Shown here piece by piece: positions 54,813-63,535 of a stretch of 64,000 bases of DNA; position 1 is the first letter of the stretch, and every line of letters starts with the position of its first letter. The stretch is from CAZXWK01 sp964644675 (GTDB taxonomy: Bacteria > Actinomycetota > Coriobacteriia > Anaerosomatales > JAAXUF01): the NCBI GenBank assembly GCA_964644675.1, contig CAZXWK010000004.1, positions 1 through 64,000 on the forward strand. The letters are read 5' to 3'. A program made the position numbers and the translations under genes. The notes beneath the pieces were generated by a model that worked only from the letters and a program-made list of their open reading frames with translations, was not told the origin of the DNA and made no database searches.

Positions 54813-55657
54813 GGAACCGGGACCGGCGGGAACGCCGCGGTCGCGCCCTCGCTCAGACTGTAGAAGCCCTGCTGTCCGCCCGTGAACAGCGCGACGAGCG
54901 TGAACTTGCCCGCACTGGTGCCCAGGGTCTCGAACGCCGAGAGCTTGCGGGCCGAAGCCGCCGAGGCCACGCCGGTGTCGCCCGTCGGGGTCTGCGCACC
55001 GAGCGCGTAGAGGCCCGCCATCGCGTAGGCCTGCGCGATGTCGAGCGAAAGCTCGTCAGGCTTCCCGTCGAACGCGGCGATGTCGACGACCTGCGTGGCG
55101 GCGACCGTCGGCGACAGCCCGGTCACCTTGATCGCCTCGGCGCCCACCAGGGCGTCGGTGAGCGGGCGTGCGCCCGCGGGCTGGCTCCACTCCGAGGCGA
55201 GCGTGCTCACGACCGCGGTCTGTAACTCGGTCGCGGTGCCGACCACCGAGCGCGCCGCCTCTTCCGAGCCGCCCTTGCCGGCGAGGCCGAATCCGGGCTT
55301 CAGGAGCTGGACGACCGCGGCGCTGCCGCCAGCGGCTTTGATCGCCGAGACCGCGTCGTCGAGGCCCTCGGCCTTGTCCCCGCTCGTGAGCACGAGCACC
55401 GTGCGGCCCGCAAGGCGTCCGGACACCCACGCGTCGGTCATCTGCTTCGAGTACGCGCGCTCGGCCGACAGGCTCTTCTTGGCGCTCGCGTTCTCCTTCT
55501 TCAGCGAGTTGAAGTCGGCGCGCAAGCTGGCAACGAGCGCCTTCTGCTGCGAGTCGAACGTCCCCTGCCTCACGACGAGCCCGCCCAGGATCAGGCCCAG
55601 GGCAAGCGCGAGGAAGACGGCGGCGAGCGAAGCGATGTGATAGCGGATGTTGTACAT
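54809..55657 (-). CDS. steB: SteB/MctB-family bitopic protein (formerly 'copper transporter')
   Basis: 282 aa. N-terminal membrane helix (ASLAAVFLALALGLILGGLVV), a coiled coil (SQQKALVASLRADFNSLKKENASAKKSLSAERAY), and an extracytoplasmic alpha/beta domain (GRTVLVLTSGDKAEGLDDAVSAIKAAGG). The family was named after the mycobacterial copper protein MctB; in Corynebacterium the homologue SteB pairs with SteA at the division site. The adjacent steA supports the division role; no Met-rich copper site is obvious. Confidence 0.85.
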   Translation of the reverse strand: MYNIRYHIASLAAVFLALALGLILGGLVVRQGTFDSQQKALVASLRADFNSLKKENASAKKSLSAERAYSKQMTDAWVSGRLAGRTVLVLTSGDKAEGLDDAVSAIKAAGGSAAVVQLLKPGFGLAGKGGSEEAARSVVGTATELQTAVVSTLASEWSQPAGARPLTDALVGAEAIKVTGLSPTVAATQVVDIAAFDGKPDELSLDIAQAYAMAGLYALGAQTPTGDTGVASAASARKLSAFETLGTSAGKFTLVALFTGGQQGFYSLSEGATAAFPPVPVP

Positions 55658-55680
55658 GTCTCAGCTCTCTCCAGACCCGG

Positions 55681-56802
55681 TCACGCGCTGAACCACGCGA
55701 TGATGCGGAGCACGACGAGCTCGATGAACGACCGTGCCGCCGGCGAGATCAGCACAGCCGCCGAGACCACCGCCAACGCGGCAGCGACCATGAGGATGAG
55801 GTACGTCGGTTCGACAGACGCACGGTAGAGCTTGCTCACGCCCTTCGCGTCCACGAGCTTGGGCCCGACCTTGAGCCGGACCAGGAACGACGATGCCATT
55901 CCCTTGCGCCCCTTGTCGAGGTACTCGACCAGGTTGGCGTGCGTCCCCAGCGCGACGATGAGGTCCGCACCCGATTCCCATCCCAACAGCAGCGCCAGGT
56001 CCTCGCTCGTCGCCGCGAGCGGCCAGGGCGTGCCTTCAAGACCGAGCGCGTTCAGCCGTTCCATCCCCGGCGCGCGACCGTCGGCGTACGCGTGCACGAT
56101 GAGCTGAGCGCCGCTCTTGAGGGCCGCGTCGGATACCGAGTCCATGTCGCCCACGATGATGTCGGGCTTGAACCCCGCCTCCATGATCGCGTCGGCACCA
56201 CCGTCCACGCCGATGAGCACGGGGCGCATCTCTCGGACGTAGGGAGTCAGCGTCCTCAGGTCTTCCCTGAAGTCGTAGCCGCGCACGACCACCAGCACGT
56301 GCCGCCCGTTGATCTCGACGTCGGTCTCGGGGACGAGGGTCTCGTCGGTCAGGATCGCCCGTTCGCGCTCGAGGTACTCGATCGTGTTCCGAGCGAACTT
56401 GTCGAGCTGCTCGCCGAGACCCGCCTTCGCGGCCTCCATGCGCTCTTCGATGTCGCTCACGGTCAGGCGGGTCCCCGTCGCGCAGACGCTGCCGTCCCGG
56501 AGCACGTCGTCACCGATGATCTCGACGAGATCTCCTTCGCGCAGGCACTCGAAGACCCCCTGCCCCACGTCGTCGATGAGGGTGACGCCGCCCCTCGCGA
56601 GCAGGAGCGGACCGACGTTGGGATACGTGCCCGAGATGGAGGCAGACGCGTTGACCACGACCTCCACGCCGGTGGCGAGGAGCCCCTCGGCGCTCACGCG
56701 GTCCATGTCGACGTGGTCGATGACCGCGACGTCGTCGGGGTTGAGCCGCTTGACGAGGTCCTTCGTACGCTTGTCGAGCTTGGCGATACCCTGGCGGCGC
56801 AT
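55681..56802 (-). CDS. steA: SteA-like cytokinetic protein with thiamine-pyrophosphokinase-type fold
   Basis: 373 aa. N-terminal beta domain (LVKRLNPDDVAVIDHVDMDRVSAEGLLATGVEVVVNASAS), then a TPPK-like catalytic region (LIGVDGGADAIMEAGFKPDIIVGDMDSVSDAAL). A C-terminal membrane helix (TYLILMVAAALAVVSAAVLISPAA) completes it. SteA in Corynebacterium glutamicum localises to the septum with SteB and interacts with the cell-separation machinery. The ATG at 56802 (GGGAG upstream) fits the family start. Located between recN and steB as in many actinobacteria. Confidence 0.88.
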   Translation of the reverse strand: MRRQGIAKLDKRTKDLVKRLNPDDVAVIDHVDMDRVSAEGLLATGVEVVVNASASISGTYPNVGPLLLARGGVTLIDDVGQGVFECLREGDLVEIIGDDVLRDGSVCATGTRLTVSDIEERMEAAKAGLGEQLDKFARNTIEYLERERAILTDETLVPETDVEINGRHVLVVVRGYDFREDLRTLTPYVREMRPVLIGVDGGADAIMEAGFKPDIIVGDMDSVSDAALKSGAQLIVHAYADGRAPGMERLNALGLEGTPWPLAATSEDLALLLGWESGADLIVALGTHANLVEYLDKGRKGMASSFLVRLKVGPKLVDAKGVSKLYRASVEPTYLILMVAAALAVVSAAVLISPAARSFIELVVLRIIAWFSA

Positions 56803-56940
56803 GAGACTCCCGGTCGGTTCGGTGCGTCGTCCGGCATCGGTCGAAGGGGGCCGACGGGACAGCATATGCTAGCACATCGAGGGGGCGCTTCCCGCTGCCG
56901 AGACGCCTCCGAAACGGCCGTCGGGCGGTACCCCGCGGAC

Positions 56941-58575
56941 CTAGAGCGGTTGAGCCCCGACGGCCTGATCCAGCAGCTCACGGGCGTGATCGAGGCTCGC
57001 GACCGAGTCGTTGCCCGAGAGCATGCGCGCAATCTCGCCCACGCGCTCCTCTCCCGTCACCGCGCGCACGACCGTCGAAGCACTGTCCGCCGAGACGGTC
57101 TTCTCGACGACGAGCTGCGTGTCGGCGTACGCGGCGACCTGGGCGAGGTGGGTGACCACGATGACCTGGTGGGTCGCGGCGAGTGCCGAGAGCCGGCGAC
57201 CCACCGCGTGAGCGGTCGCGCCGCCGATCCCAGCGTCCACCTCGTCGAACACGAGCGTGCCCACGGAATCCGCCTCGCCCAAGACGCCCTTGAGAGCGAG
57301 CATCACGCGCGAGACCTCGCCTCCCGACGCGATCCGCGCGAGCGGCCGAGCCGGCTGGCCGGGGGCCGGAGCGTACAGGAACTCGACTCGTTCCGGACCG
57401 TCGGTCGTCCAGTCATCGAACGGGAGTGGCGTCGGAGCAACCTCGAAGCGCGCGCCGGGCATCGCAAGGTCGTCCACGGCGGCGGCCAGGGCCTCCACGA
57501 ACGCCGGTGCGGCCGCAGCCCGCGCCGCGGTCAGGCCCGAGGCCGCCCGCTCGAGCTCCGCCGTGGCCGCGTCGAGCGCGGCGTCAGCCCGGGCGATCGC
57601 GGCCTCGCCGTCCTCGTACGCCTCCAGACTGGCGATCGCATCGTCGCGCTGACGGATGACCTCCGCGAGCGTGGGACCGTATTTGCGGGTGAGCGAGTTC
57701 AGGCGCGCGAGCCGGTCGAGTGTCGCGTCGAGCGCATCGGGGTCGTGCTCGACACGCTCGGCGTAGGAGCGCAGCTCGAGCCCGGCGTCGTCGACGAGCG
57801 CGGACGCCTCGGACAGGCGCGCACGCAGCGCGTCGAGCGTGGCGTCGACACCTGCGACCCGGTCCAGCGCGCTCGCCGCCTCGGCGATCGCGTCGAGCGC
57901 ACCCGACTCGCCGCGCAAGCGTCCGGCCGCCTCGCCCGCGGCCTCCGCGAGCTTCTCGGCGTTCTGGAGCGCGGGCAGTGTCGCTTCGAGTTCCTCGTCC
58001 TCCCCCGCGCGCGGATCCACCTGCGCGATCTCGTCGACGACGAACCGCAGGTGCTCGGCGTTGCGCCGCGCGTCGTCGAGTCGAGCGGCCAACTCCGCTC
58101 GCTCGCCTCGCGCCGCGCGGTATTCCGACAGCGCGGCCCGGTACCCCTCGAGCGCCGAGGCGCACGCCTCGCCTCCGTACCCGTCGAGGTAGCGAGCGTG
58201 CGTGGATGCCGAGTAGAGCGCCTGGTGCTCGTGCTGCCCGTGCAGGTCGACGAGCGGCCCGAGAGCGGCCGAGAGAGCGCCGACGGTCGCCATGTCGCCG
58301 TCCAGGGTGCACCTGCTGCGCCCGTCGGCCCCGACCCGGCGCACGGCCATGACGTCGCCGTCCGGCGTCGAGAAGCGGCCCTCGACCCGGGCCTCGGCTG
58401 CGCCCGCGCGCACGGCGCCGGAGTCTGCGCGCTCGCCCACGAGCAGCTGCAGAGCGCCGATCAGCGCGGTCTTGCCGGCGCCGGTCTCCCCGGTGAGGGC
58501 GGTCATGCCCGGTCCGAATTCGAGCCAGACGTCCTCGATGAGGGCGAGGTCGCGGACGTGGAGTTCCTCGAGCAT
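56941..58575 (-). CDS. recN: DNA repair protein RecN
   Basis: 544-aa SMC-like ATPase acting in double-strand break repair. Walker A GETGAGKT at 29-36, the Q-loop region HGQHEHQALYSASTHARYLDGY, a coiled coil of ~250 residues, signature ASGGEVSRVMLALK and Walker B LVFDEVDAGIGG. Length slightly below average. It starts four bases after the nadK stop codon. Confidence 0.96.
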   Translation of the reverse strand: MLEELHVRDLALIEDVWLEFGPGMTALTGETGAGKTALIGALQLLVGERADSGAVRAGAAEARVEGRFSTPDGDVMAVRRVGADGRSRCTLDGDMATVGALSAALGPLVDLHGQHEHQALYSASTHARYLDGYGGEACASALEGYRAALSEYRAARGERAELAARLDDARRNAEHLRFVVDEIAQVDPRAGEDEELEATLPALQNAEKLAEAAGEAAGRLRGESGALDAIAEAASALDRVAGVDATLDALRARLSEASALVDDAGLELRSYAERVEHDPDALDATLDRLARLNSLTRKYGPTLAEVIRQRDDAIASLEAYEDGEAAIARADAALDAATAELERAASGLTAARAAAAPAFVEALAAAVDDLAMPGARFEVAPTPLPFDDWTTDGPERVEFLYAPAPGQPARPLARIASGGEVSRVMLALKGVLGEADSVGTLVFDEVDAGIGGATAHAVGRRLSALAATHQVIVVTHLAQVAAYADTQLVVEKTVSADSASTVVRAVTGEERVGEIARMLSGNDSVASLDHARELLDQAVGAQPL

Positions 58576-58579
58576 CGCC

Positions 58580-59428
58580 TCAGGCTCCGAAGAACTCGGC
58601 GGCGAGGGTCTCGTAGTAGTTGCGTCCGTCCAGCTTCACCAGCAGCACGTCGTGCGGGTCGCGCGCGACCGTGACGCTGTCGATGGCCCGACGGCAAGGG
58701 GTCACGTCGCCGTCGACGATCAAGCAGCCGTCGGTGCGGCCCGGCACCGGCAGCGTGATCTCGACGACGTCGGTCGGGTCCGTGACGATCGCCCGAGACT
58801 GCAGCGTGTGCGCCGCCACCGGAACGACGATCATCCCGCCGAAGCCGGGTGCAACGGCCGGTCCCCCAGCGGAAAGCGCGTAGGCGGTCGACCCCGTAGC
58901 CGTCGCGACGATCACGCCGTCCGCGTGGGCCTTCATCATGTGGTGCCCGTCGACCGCGATCTCGACCGTGATGACGCGGCCCGACGCCCCGCGCGACAGC
59001 GCGACCTCGTTGAGCGCGCGATACGTGCCCACCGGACGCCCTTCCATCACGACTTCGGCCCGCAACGTCGCACGACGTTCGATGCGCGCCTCGCCGGCGA
59101 GTGCCGTCTCGATCGCCGAGCGCATCGATCCCGGCTCCGTCCCGCTCAGAAAGCCGAGACGCCCGAACTTGACGCCGAGGACCGGGGTCTCCACTTCGCC
59201 GAGCAGGTGCACGGCCTTCAGGATCGTGCCGTCGCCGCCCAGCGCGATAACGAGTACCGGCGCGCCGACGTCCGTCGGCGCGATACCGAAGTCCGCCAGC
59301 CCACTCTCGGCGGCGTCCGATGCGGCGAGCACGGGCTCGAGGCCCTGCGCGGACAGCCACGACGCAAGCTCGACGGTCGCCGTGACGGCCGCCTGATTCG
59401 CGGTGTTCGGTACGAGCAGTACGCGCAC
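58580..59428 (-). CDS. nadK: NAD kinase
   Basis: 282 aa. Phosphorylates NAD to NADP. GGDGTIL at 64-70, the NEVALSRG segment, and the ATATGSTAYALSAGGP motif. The GTG at 59428 follows the tlyA stop by one base and has GGGAGGG upstream; the longer open frame is inside tlyA. The order tlyA-nadK-recN is conserved in Gram-positive bacteria. Confidence 0.96.
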   Translation of the reverse strand: MRVLLVPNTANQAAVTATVELASWLSAQGLEPVLAASDAAESGLADFGIAPTDVGAPVLVIALGGDGTILKAVHLLGEVETPVLGVKFGRLGFLSGTEPGSMRSAIETALAGEARIERRATLRAEVVMEGRPVGTYRALNEVALSRGASGRVITVEIAVDGHHMMKAHADGVIVATATGSTAYALSAGGPAVAPGFGGMIVVPVAAHTLQSRAIVTDPTDVVEITLPVPGRTDGCLIVDGDVTPCRRAIDSVTVARDPHDVLLVKLDGRNYYETLAAEFFGA

Positions 59429-59429
59429 G

Positions 59430-60224
59430 CTACCCTCCCAGTTCCTCGTGTGCCCTCGCCACGATGGCTTCGGGCGTGTCGGTGGTCGCACCGCCCTCGT
59501 GCGCACCCCACACCCAGAACTCGATGTTACCTTCCGGGCCCTTGATGGGCGAGAACGTGAGTCCGCGCACGGTCCAGCCTGCATCCCGCAACGCTGTCGC
59601 CGCCGCCGAGAGCACCTCGGCGTGGATCGCAGGGTCCTTGACCACGCCCCGTTTTCCCACTCGTCCCTTACCCGCTTCGAACTGTGGTTTGACCAGCGCG
59701 ACGAGCTGGCCGTTCTCGGCGAGTAACCCGAGCACGTGTGGAAGCACGGTGCGGAGCGAGATGAACGAGACGTCGACGACCGCCAGGTCGAACGGCGCGC
59801 CGAGTGCCTCGGGATCGGCTGCGCGGATGTTGGTGCGCTCGAAGACGGTGACGCGCGGGTCGGTGCGCAGCGACCAGGCGAGCTGTCCGTAGCCCACGTC
59901 GATCGCCGAGACCCGCGTGGCGCCCCGCTGGAGCACGCAGTCGGTGAAGCCGCCGGTGGAGGCGCCAACGTCGGCGACGGACATGCCCGCGACGTCGAGC
60001 CCGAAGGTGTCGAGCGCGCCCGCGAGCTTCTCGCCGCCGCGGGACACGAAGCGGGGCCTCTCGGCGACGGTGATGGTCGCGTCCTCGTCGATGAGGTGGC
60101 CGGCCTTGGTCACAACCTCGTCGCCGACGCGCACTTCACCCGCGAGCACGGCGGCGCGTGCCCGCTCTCGCGAGGCGAACAGGCCTCGATCAACGAGTAC
60201 GGCGTCGATGCGACGCCGGGTCAT
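59430..60224 (-). CDS. tlyA: TlyA-family rRNA (cytidine-2'-O)-methyltransferase
   Basis: 264 aa. N-terminal S4 RNA-binding domain (MTRRRIDAVLVDRGLFASRERARAAVLAGEV) and an FtsJ-like SAM domain (VADVGASTGGFTDCVLQRGATRV ... VDVSFISLRTVLP ... LVALVKPQFEAGK). Mycobacterial TlyA 2'-O-methylates 16S C1409 and 23S C1920 and confers capreomycin sensitivity. A hemolysin role is historical. Its 5' end overlaps the dxs 3' end by 35 bp. Confidence 0.95.
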   Translation of the reverse strand: MTRRRIDAVLVDRGLFASRERARAAVLAGEVRVGDEVVTKAGHLIDEDATITVAERPRFVSRGGEKLAGALDTFGLDVAGMSVADVGASTGGFTDCVLQRGATRVSAIDVGYGQLAWSLRTDPRVTVFERTNIRAADPEALGAPFDLAVVDVSFISLRTVLPHVLGLLAENGQLVALVKPQFEAGKGRVGKRGVVKDPAIHAEVLSAAATALRDAGWTVRGLTFSPIKGPEGNIEFWVWGAHEGGATTDTPEAIVARAHEELGG

Positions 60225-62151
60225 GGGCGTCCGCCTCCGGAAACGCCGAGGTCGCGTCGGGCTGCCCGACGTCCTCGAGCTTGCCGAGTACCGCCGCCGA
60301 GACGCTCTCCGGCGTGAGCCCGACGTCGGACAGCAGCCGATTCATCGCGCCGTGCGTGACGAAACAGTCCGGGACCGCCAGGCGGAGCACGGGTGCGTCC
60401 AGGCCCAGGTCGGCGAGGGACTCGCAGACGGCACCGCCGAAGCCGCCCACGCCGGTGTTCTCCTCGACCGTCACCACGAGCCGATGGCTCGTCGCCGCCC
60501 ACGACACCGTCTCGAGGTCGAGCGGCTTGACCCAGCGCGCGTTCACGACGCTCGCCGAGACCCCCTTCCCTGCGAGCAGGTCGGCCGCCGCTTCGCACAC
60601 GGCGACCATCCGGCCCACGCCGAGCAGCGCCACGTCGCTCCCCCGCCGGATCACGTCGGCCTTGCCCGCTTCCCAGCGGGTCGGCTCGGCCGGCAGTCCG
60701 ATGCCGCTGCCGGCACCGCGCGGGTAGCGGATCGCGACCGGCCCGTCGGTGGCGAGCGCCGTATGGAGCGCGTCCGCGAGTTCGGCCTCGTTCGACGGCG
60801 CGAGCACGGTCATGTTGGGGATCGAGCGAAGGTAGGTAAGGTCGAACACGCCGTGGTGCGTGGGTCCGTCCTCGCCCACGAGGCCGGCGCGGTCGAGGCA
60901 GAAGACGACGTGCAGGTTCTGCAGCGCGACATCCATGATGAGCTGGTCGTAGGCGCGCTGCATGAACGTCGAGTAGATCGCGACGACCGGCAGGGCCCCG
61001 CCGACGGCCATGCCCGCAGCCATGCCGACGGCGTGCTCCTCGGCGATGCCCACGTCGTAGAAGCGGTCGGGGAACTGCTCGGCGAAGCGGTCGAGGCCGG
61101 TGCCCGAGGGCATAGCCGCCGTGATCGCGACGATCTTGGGGTTCTTCTCGGCCTCGGCGACCAGAGAGCGCGAGAACGCCTCGGTGTAGCTCATGTTGCC
61201 GCCGCCGCCGTTCGCGCGGCCGGTCTCGATCGAGAACGGGCCGATGCCGTGGAAGGCGTCGGGCTGGTCCTCGGCGGGAACGTAGCCCTGCCCCTTGCGG
61301 GTCACCGCATGGATGATGACCGGGCCGTCGACGACCTTCGCGCGCTCGACCGCCTCCTGAACCTGCGCGACGTCGTGACCGTCGATGGGGCCGACGTACT
61401 TCAGCCCGAGCTCCTCGAACAGCATGCCCGGCACGAGCAGTTGCTTGAACGAGCCTTTGACCGCTTCTCCAGCGCCCACCATGACGCGGCCGATCGAGGT
61501 CGAAGCAAGCCGAGACTCGACGCCATCGCGCAGGCGCGTGTAGCGGCGGTCGAGCCGCACGCGCGCGAGGTAGCTCGCAAGCGCGCCGACATTCTCCGAG
61601 ATGGACATCTCGTTGTCGTTGAGAACGATGACGAGGCGCGTTCCCAGGTGGCCGAGGTGGTTCATCGCCTCGAACGCCATGCCTCCGGTCATCGAGCCGT
61701 CACCGATGACGGCGAGGATCGTCTCATCCCCACCTCGCGCGTCACGCGCGAGCGCCATGCCCAGCGCCACCGACAGCGAATCGGATGCGTGCCCGGTGTC
61801 GAACGCGTCGTACGGCGACTCGCTGCGCTTGGGGAAGCCACACACGCCGCCGTACTGCCGCAGCGTCTCGAACCGCTCGCGGCGGCCCGTCAGCAGCTTG
61901 TGGACGTAGGACTGGTGGCCGACGTCGAAGATGACCCGGTCGGTCGGGCAGTCGAGCGCCCGATGGATACCAAGCGTCAGTTCGACCGCTCCCAGGTTCG
62001 GCGCGAGGTGCCCGCCCGTCGCCGAGACGGTCTGGATGAGCTCGGTGCGGATCTCGCCCGCGAGCTGCTCGAGCTGCTCGGGACCGAGCGACTTCACGTC
62101 GCACGGTGTATCGATGCTGTCGAGGATGCGCTCGGGCACGCGGCCCACCAA
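60190..62151 (-). CDS. dxs: 1-deoxy-D-xylulose-5-phosphate synthase
   Basis: 653-aa thiamine-diphosphate enzyme, first step of the MEP isoprenoid pathway. Motifs: GGHLAPNLGAVELTLGIHRALD, the TPP/metal loop GDGSMTGGMAFEA with NDNEMSIS, GIAEEHAVGMAAG (catalytic Glu), and DRAGLVGEDGPTHHGVFD. The ORF starts with TTG at 62151; GTG at 62148 or at 62139 (GGTGG upstream) are alternatives. It supplies the undecaprenyl carrier used by MraY. Confidence 0.97.
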   Translation of the reverse strand: MVGRVPERILDSIDTPCDVKSLGPEQLEQLAGEIRTELIQTVSATGGHLAPNLGAVELTLGIHRALDCPTDRVIFDVGHQSYVHKLLTGRRERFETLRQYGGVCGFPKRSESPYDAFDTGHASDSLSVALGMALARDARGGDETILAVIGDGSMTGGMAFEAMNHLGHLGTRLVIVLNDNEMSISENVGALASYLARVRLDRRYTRLRDGVESRLASTSIGRVMVGAGEAVKGSFKQLLVPGMLFEELGLKYVGPIDGHDVAQVQEAVERAKVVDGPVIIHAVTRKGQGYVPAEDQPDAFHGIGPFSIETGRANGGGGNMSYTEAFSRSLVAEAEKNPKIVAITAAMPSGTGLDRFAEQFPDRFYDVGIAEEHAVGMAAGMAVGGALPVVAIYSTFMQRAYDQLIMDVALQNLHVVFCLDRAGLVGEDGPTHHGVFDLTYLRSIPNMTVLAPSNEAELADALHTALATDGPVAIRYPRGAGSGIGLPAEPTRWEAGKADVIRRGSDVALLGVGRMVAVCEAAADLLAGKGVSASVVNARWVKPLDLETVSWAATSHRLVVTVEENTGVGGFGGAVCESLADLGLDAPVLRLAVPDCFVTHGAMNRLLSDVGLTPESVSAAVLGKLEDVGQPDATSAFPEADAHDPASHRRRTR

Positions 62152-62199
62152 TCCGGTCGTCGGTCAGACGGCGCTCGCCTGTCGCGCCATTTCACGAGG

Positions 62200-62226
62200 A
62201 TAGTACGGCTCCCACCTGCGGGACAA
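62200..62226 (-). promoter_or_regulatory. Possible dxs promoter near an 8-bp stem
   Basis: TTGTCC (62226-62221) and TACTAT (62205-62200) are separated by only 15 nt. The first hexamer is part of an inverted repeat GACAACGC / GCGTTGTC (62222-62248) that could be a weak terminator after xseB. Confidence 0.3.
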
Positions 62227-62254
62227 CGCAGAGAGCGGCCGCGTTGTCGCGGCG

Positions 62255-62737
62255 TTACCCCTCGTCGGCGGCGGGGTCCGTCTCGATTCCGGGCTCGTCG
62301 GACGGCTCGGTGTCGTCGGCCCACGCCTCGTCGGCCGCGTCGAAGCCGTCGTCGTCGGCGTCTGCGACCGAATCAGAGGCCACGTCATCGGCGTAAGCAG
62401 CCGACTCCTCTGCGCCGTCGGCAGAGGCGAGCGTTCCCGCCGCGCCCTCGTCCGAGGCAGCGTCCGGGACCGGCTCGGCAACACTCGGCGTGCTGCCGGC
62501 GTCGATTCCCTCGCCGGTCTCGACGGGCGCGCCCGACGCGACAGCCTCGGCACCCGGAATCCCGCCGACCGCCCAGTCGGCGTGGTCGATCAGCTCGGTG
62601 CACTGGTTCGCGAGGCGCACGCCCTCCTCGAGCAGGTCGAGGCTCTTCTCGAGCGAGGTGTCCTTCTTGCGCACCTGGGTGACGATCTCCTCGAGGCGCG
62701 TCCGCGCTGCGGTGAAGCTGTACGACTCGTCAGCCAT
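62255..62737 (-). CDS. xseB: Exodeoxyribonuclease VII small subunit with long acidic tail
   Basis: 160 aa, about twice the usual ~70-80. Residues 1-60 are the XseB helical hairpin (YSFTAARTRLEEIVTQVRKKDTSLEKSLDLLEEGVRLANQC). The remaining ~100 residues are Ala/Asp/Glu/Ser-rich with no recognisable domain. ExoVII degrades single-stranded DNA together with XseA; the xseA gene, which usually precedes xseB, is not in this window. It overlaps nusB by 8 bp. Confidence 0.85.
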   Translation of the reverse strand: MADESYSFTAARTRLEEIVTQVRKKDTSLEKSLDLLEEGVRLANQCTELIDHADWAVGGIPGAEAVASGAPVETGEGIDAGSTPSVAEPVPDAASDEGAAGTLASADGAEESAAYADDVASDSVADADDDGFDAADEAWADDTEPSDEPGIETDPAADEG

Positions 62738-63161
62738 CCTGCGGCTCCTGCTCCTTGTCTACATCGTGGGAGCTCGCGATCTTGCCGAGCACCCCGTTCA
62801 CGAACTTGGAGGAGTCCTCTCCCCCATAGACCTTCGCCAACTCGACCGCCTCGTTGATGGAAACGCTCGGCGGCACGTCGTCGACGTAGAGGATCTCGTA
62901 CGTCGCGATTCGCAAGATGTTGCGGTCCACGAGGGGCATCCGCGAGACCGCCCAGTTCTCGGAGACATCGCCGATCACCTCGTCTATCGCGGGAAGGCGC
63001 TCCTCGACACCGAGCACGAGCTCCCGACAGAACTCGTCGGGGTCGCCGTCCTCGCGGGAGTAGCTTCCCGTGTTCAGGATGACGGCGGCACTCTCGCCGG
63101 TGATGTCCCGCTGGTAGAGGATCTGCAGTGCCTGGCGGCGCGCACGCGTGCGTTCGAGCAT
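62730..63161 (-). CDS. nusB: Transcription antitermination factor NusB
   Basis: 143-aa all-helical protein; forms the rRNA antitermination complex with NusE/S10. It shows RTRARRQALQILYQRDITGE at the start, the central WAVSRMPLVDRNILRIATYEILY and VSINEAVELAKVYGGEDSSKFVNGVLGKIA, all typical. It follows the Asp23 gene by four bases and overlaps xseB. Confidence 0.96.
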   Translation of the reverse strand: MLERTRARRQALQILYQRDITGESAAVILNTGSYSREDGDPDEFCRELVLGVEERLPAIDEVIGDVSENWAVSRMPLVDRNILRIATYEILYVDDVPPSVSINEAVELAKVYGGEDSSKFVNGVLGKIASSHDVDKEQEPQDG

Positions 63162-63165
63162 GCGG

Positions 63166-63516
63166 CTACTCGGCGAAGACGATGCCGTCGATGAACACGT
63201 CGACCGCAGCGACCTCGACGCCGACCTGGCTGCTGACCGCGTCCTCGACCGCGGTCTGCACCGCGTTCGCGACTTCCTTGAGCTTGCGCCCGTAGACCAC
63301 CTGGATGTGGACGGTCACGGTCAGATCGCCGTCCTCGGATGCGGTCACGTCAACCGCGCGCGCGGCGCCCTTGCGGGAGCCCTTCTGAACCAAGCCGGCC
63401 AGTCCTGGTGCACCGATGGCGGCGACGCCGTCGACGCCCTCGACCGCCAGGGTCACGATCGTATCGAGCACGCCCGGCGCGACCCCAAGGCCCTCGAGCC
63501 GAATCTCATCAGACAT
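63166..63516 (-). CDS. Asp23/Gls24-family envelope stress protein
   Basis: 116 aa. It shows APGVLDTIVTLAVEGVDGVAAIG near the start, DLTVTVHIQVVYGRKLKEVANAVQTAVEDAV in the middle and a VDVFIDGIVF end, the family pattern (like YqhY of Bacillus, which sits between accC and nusB). YqhY-type proteins are linked to control of acetyl-CoA carboxylase. The ATG at 63516 has AGGAG upstream; a longer frame inside accC is not used. Confidence 0.93.
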   Translation of the reverse strand: MSDEIRLEGLGVAPGVLDTIVTLAVEGVDGVAAIGAPGLAGLVQKGSRKGAARAVDVTASEDGDLTVTVHIQVVYGRKLKEVANAVQTAVEDAVSSQVGVEVAAVDVFIDGIVFAE

Positions 63517-63535
63517 TCTACGGATCTCCTCGCAG

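Noticed and set aside
54809..55657. Copper transport function for the SteB/MctB-like protein
   Set aside because: No Met/His/Cys-rich metal site is visible and the steA neighbour points to the division-related pair.
55939..62682. Very long open frames on the plus strand opposite recN/steA and dxs/xseB (about 900 codons each)
   Set aside because: They are Arg/His/Val-rich antisense shadows produced by high GC at third positions; no family motifs or ribosome binding sites, while the minus-strand frames carry clear enzyme signatures.
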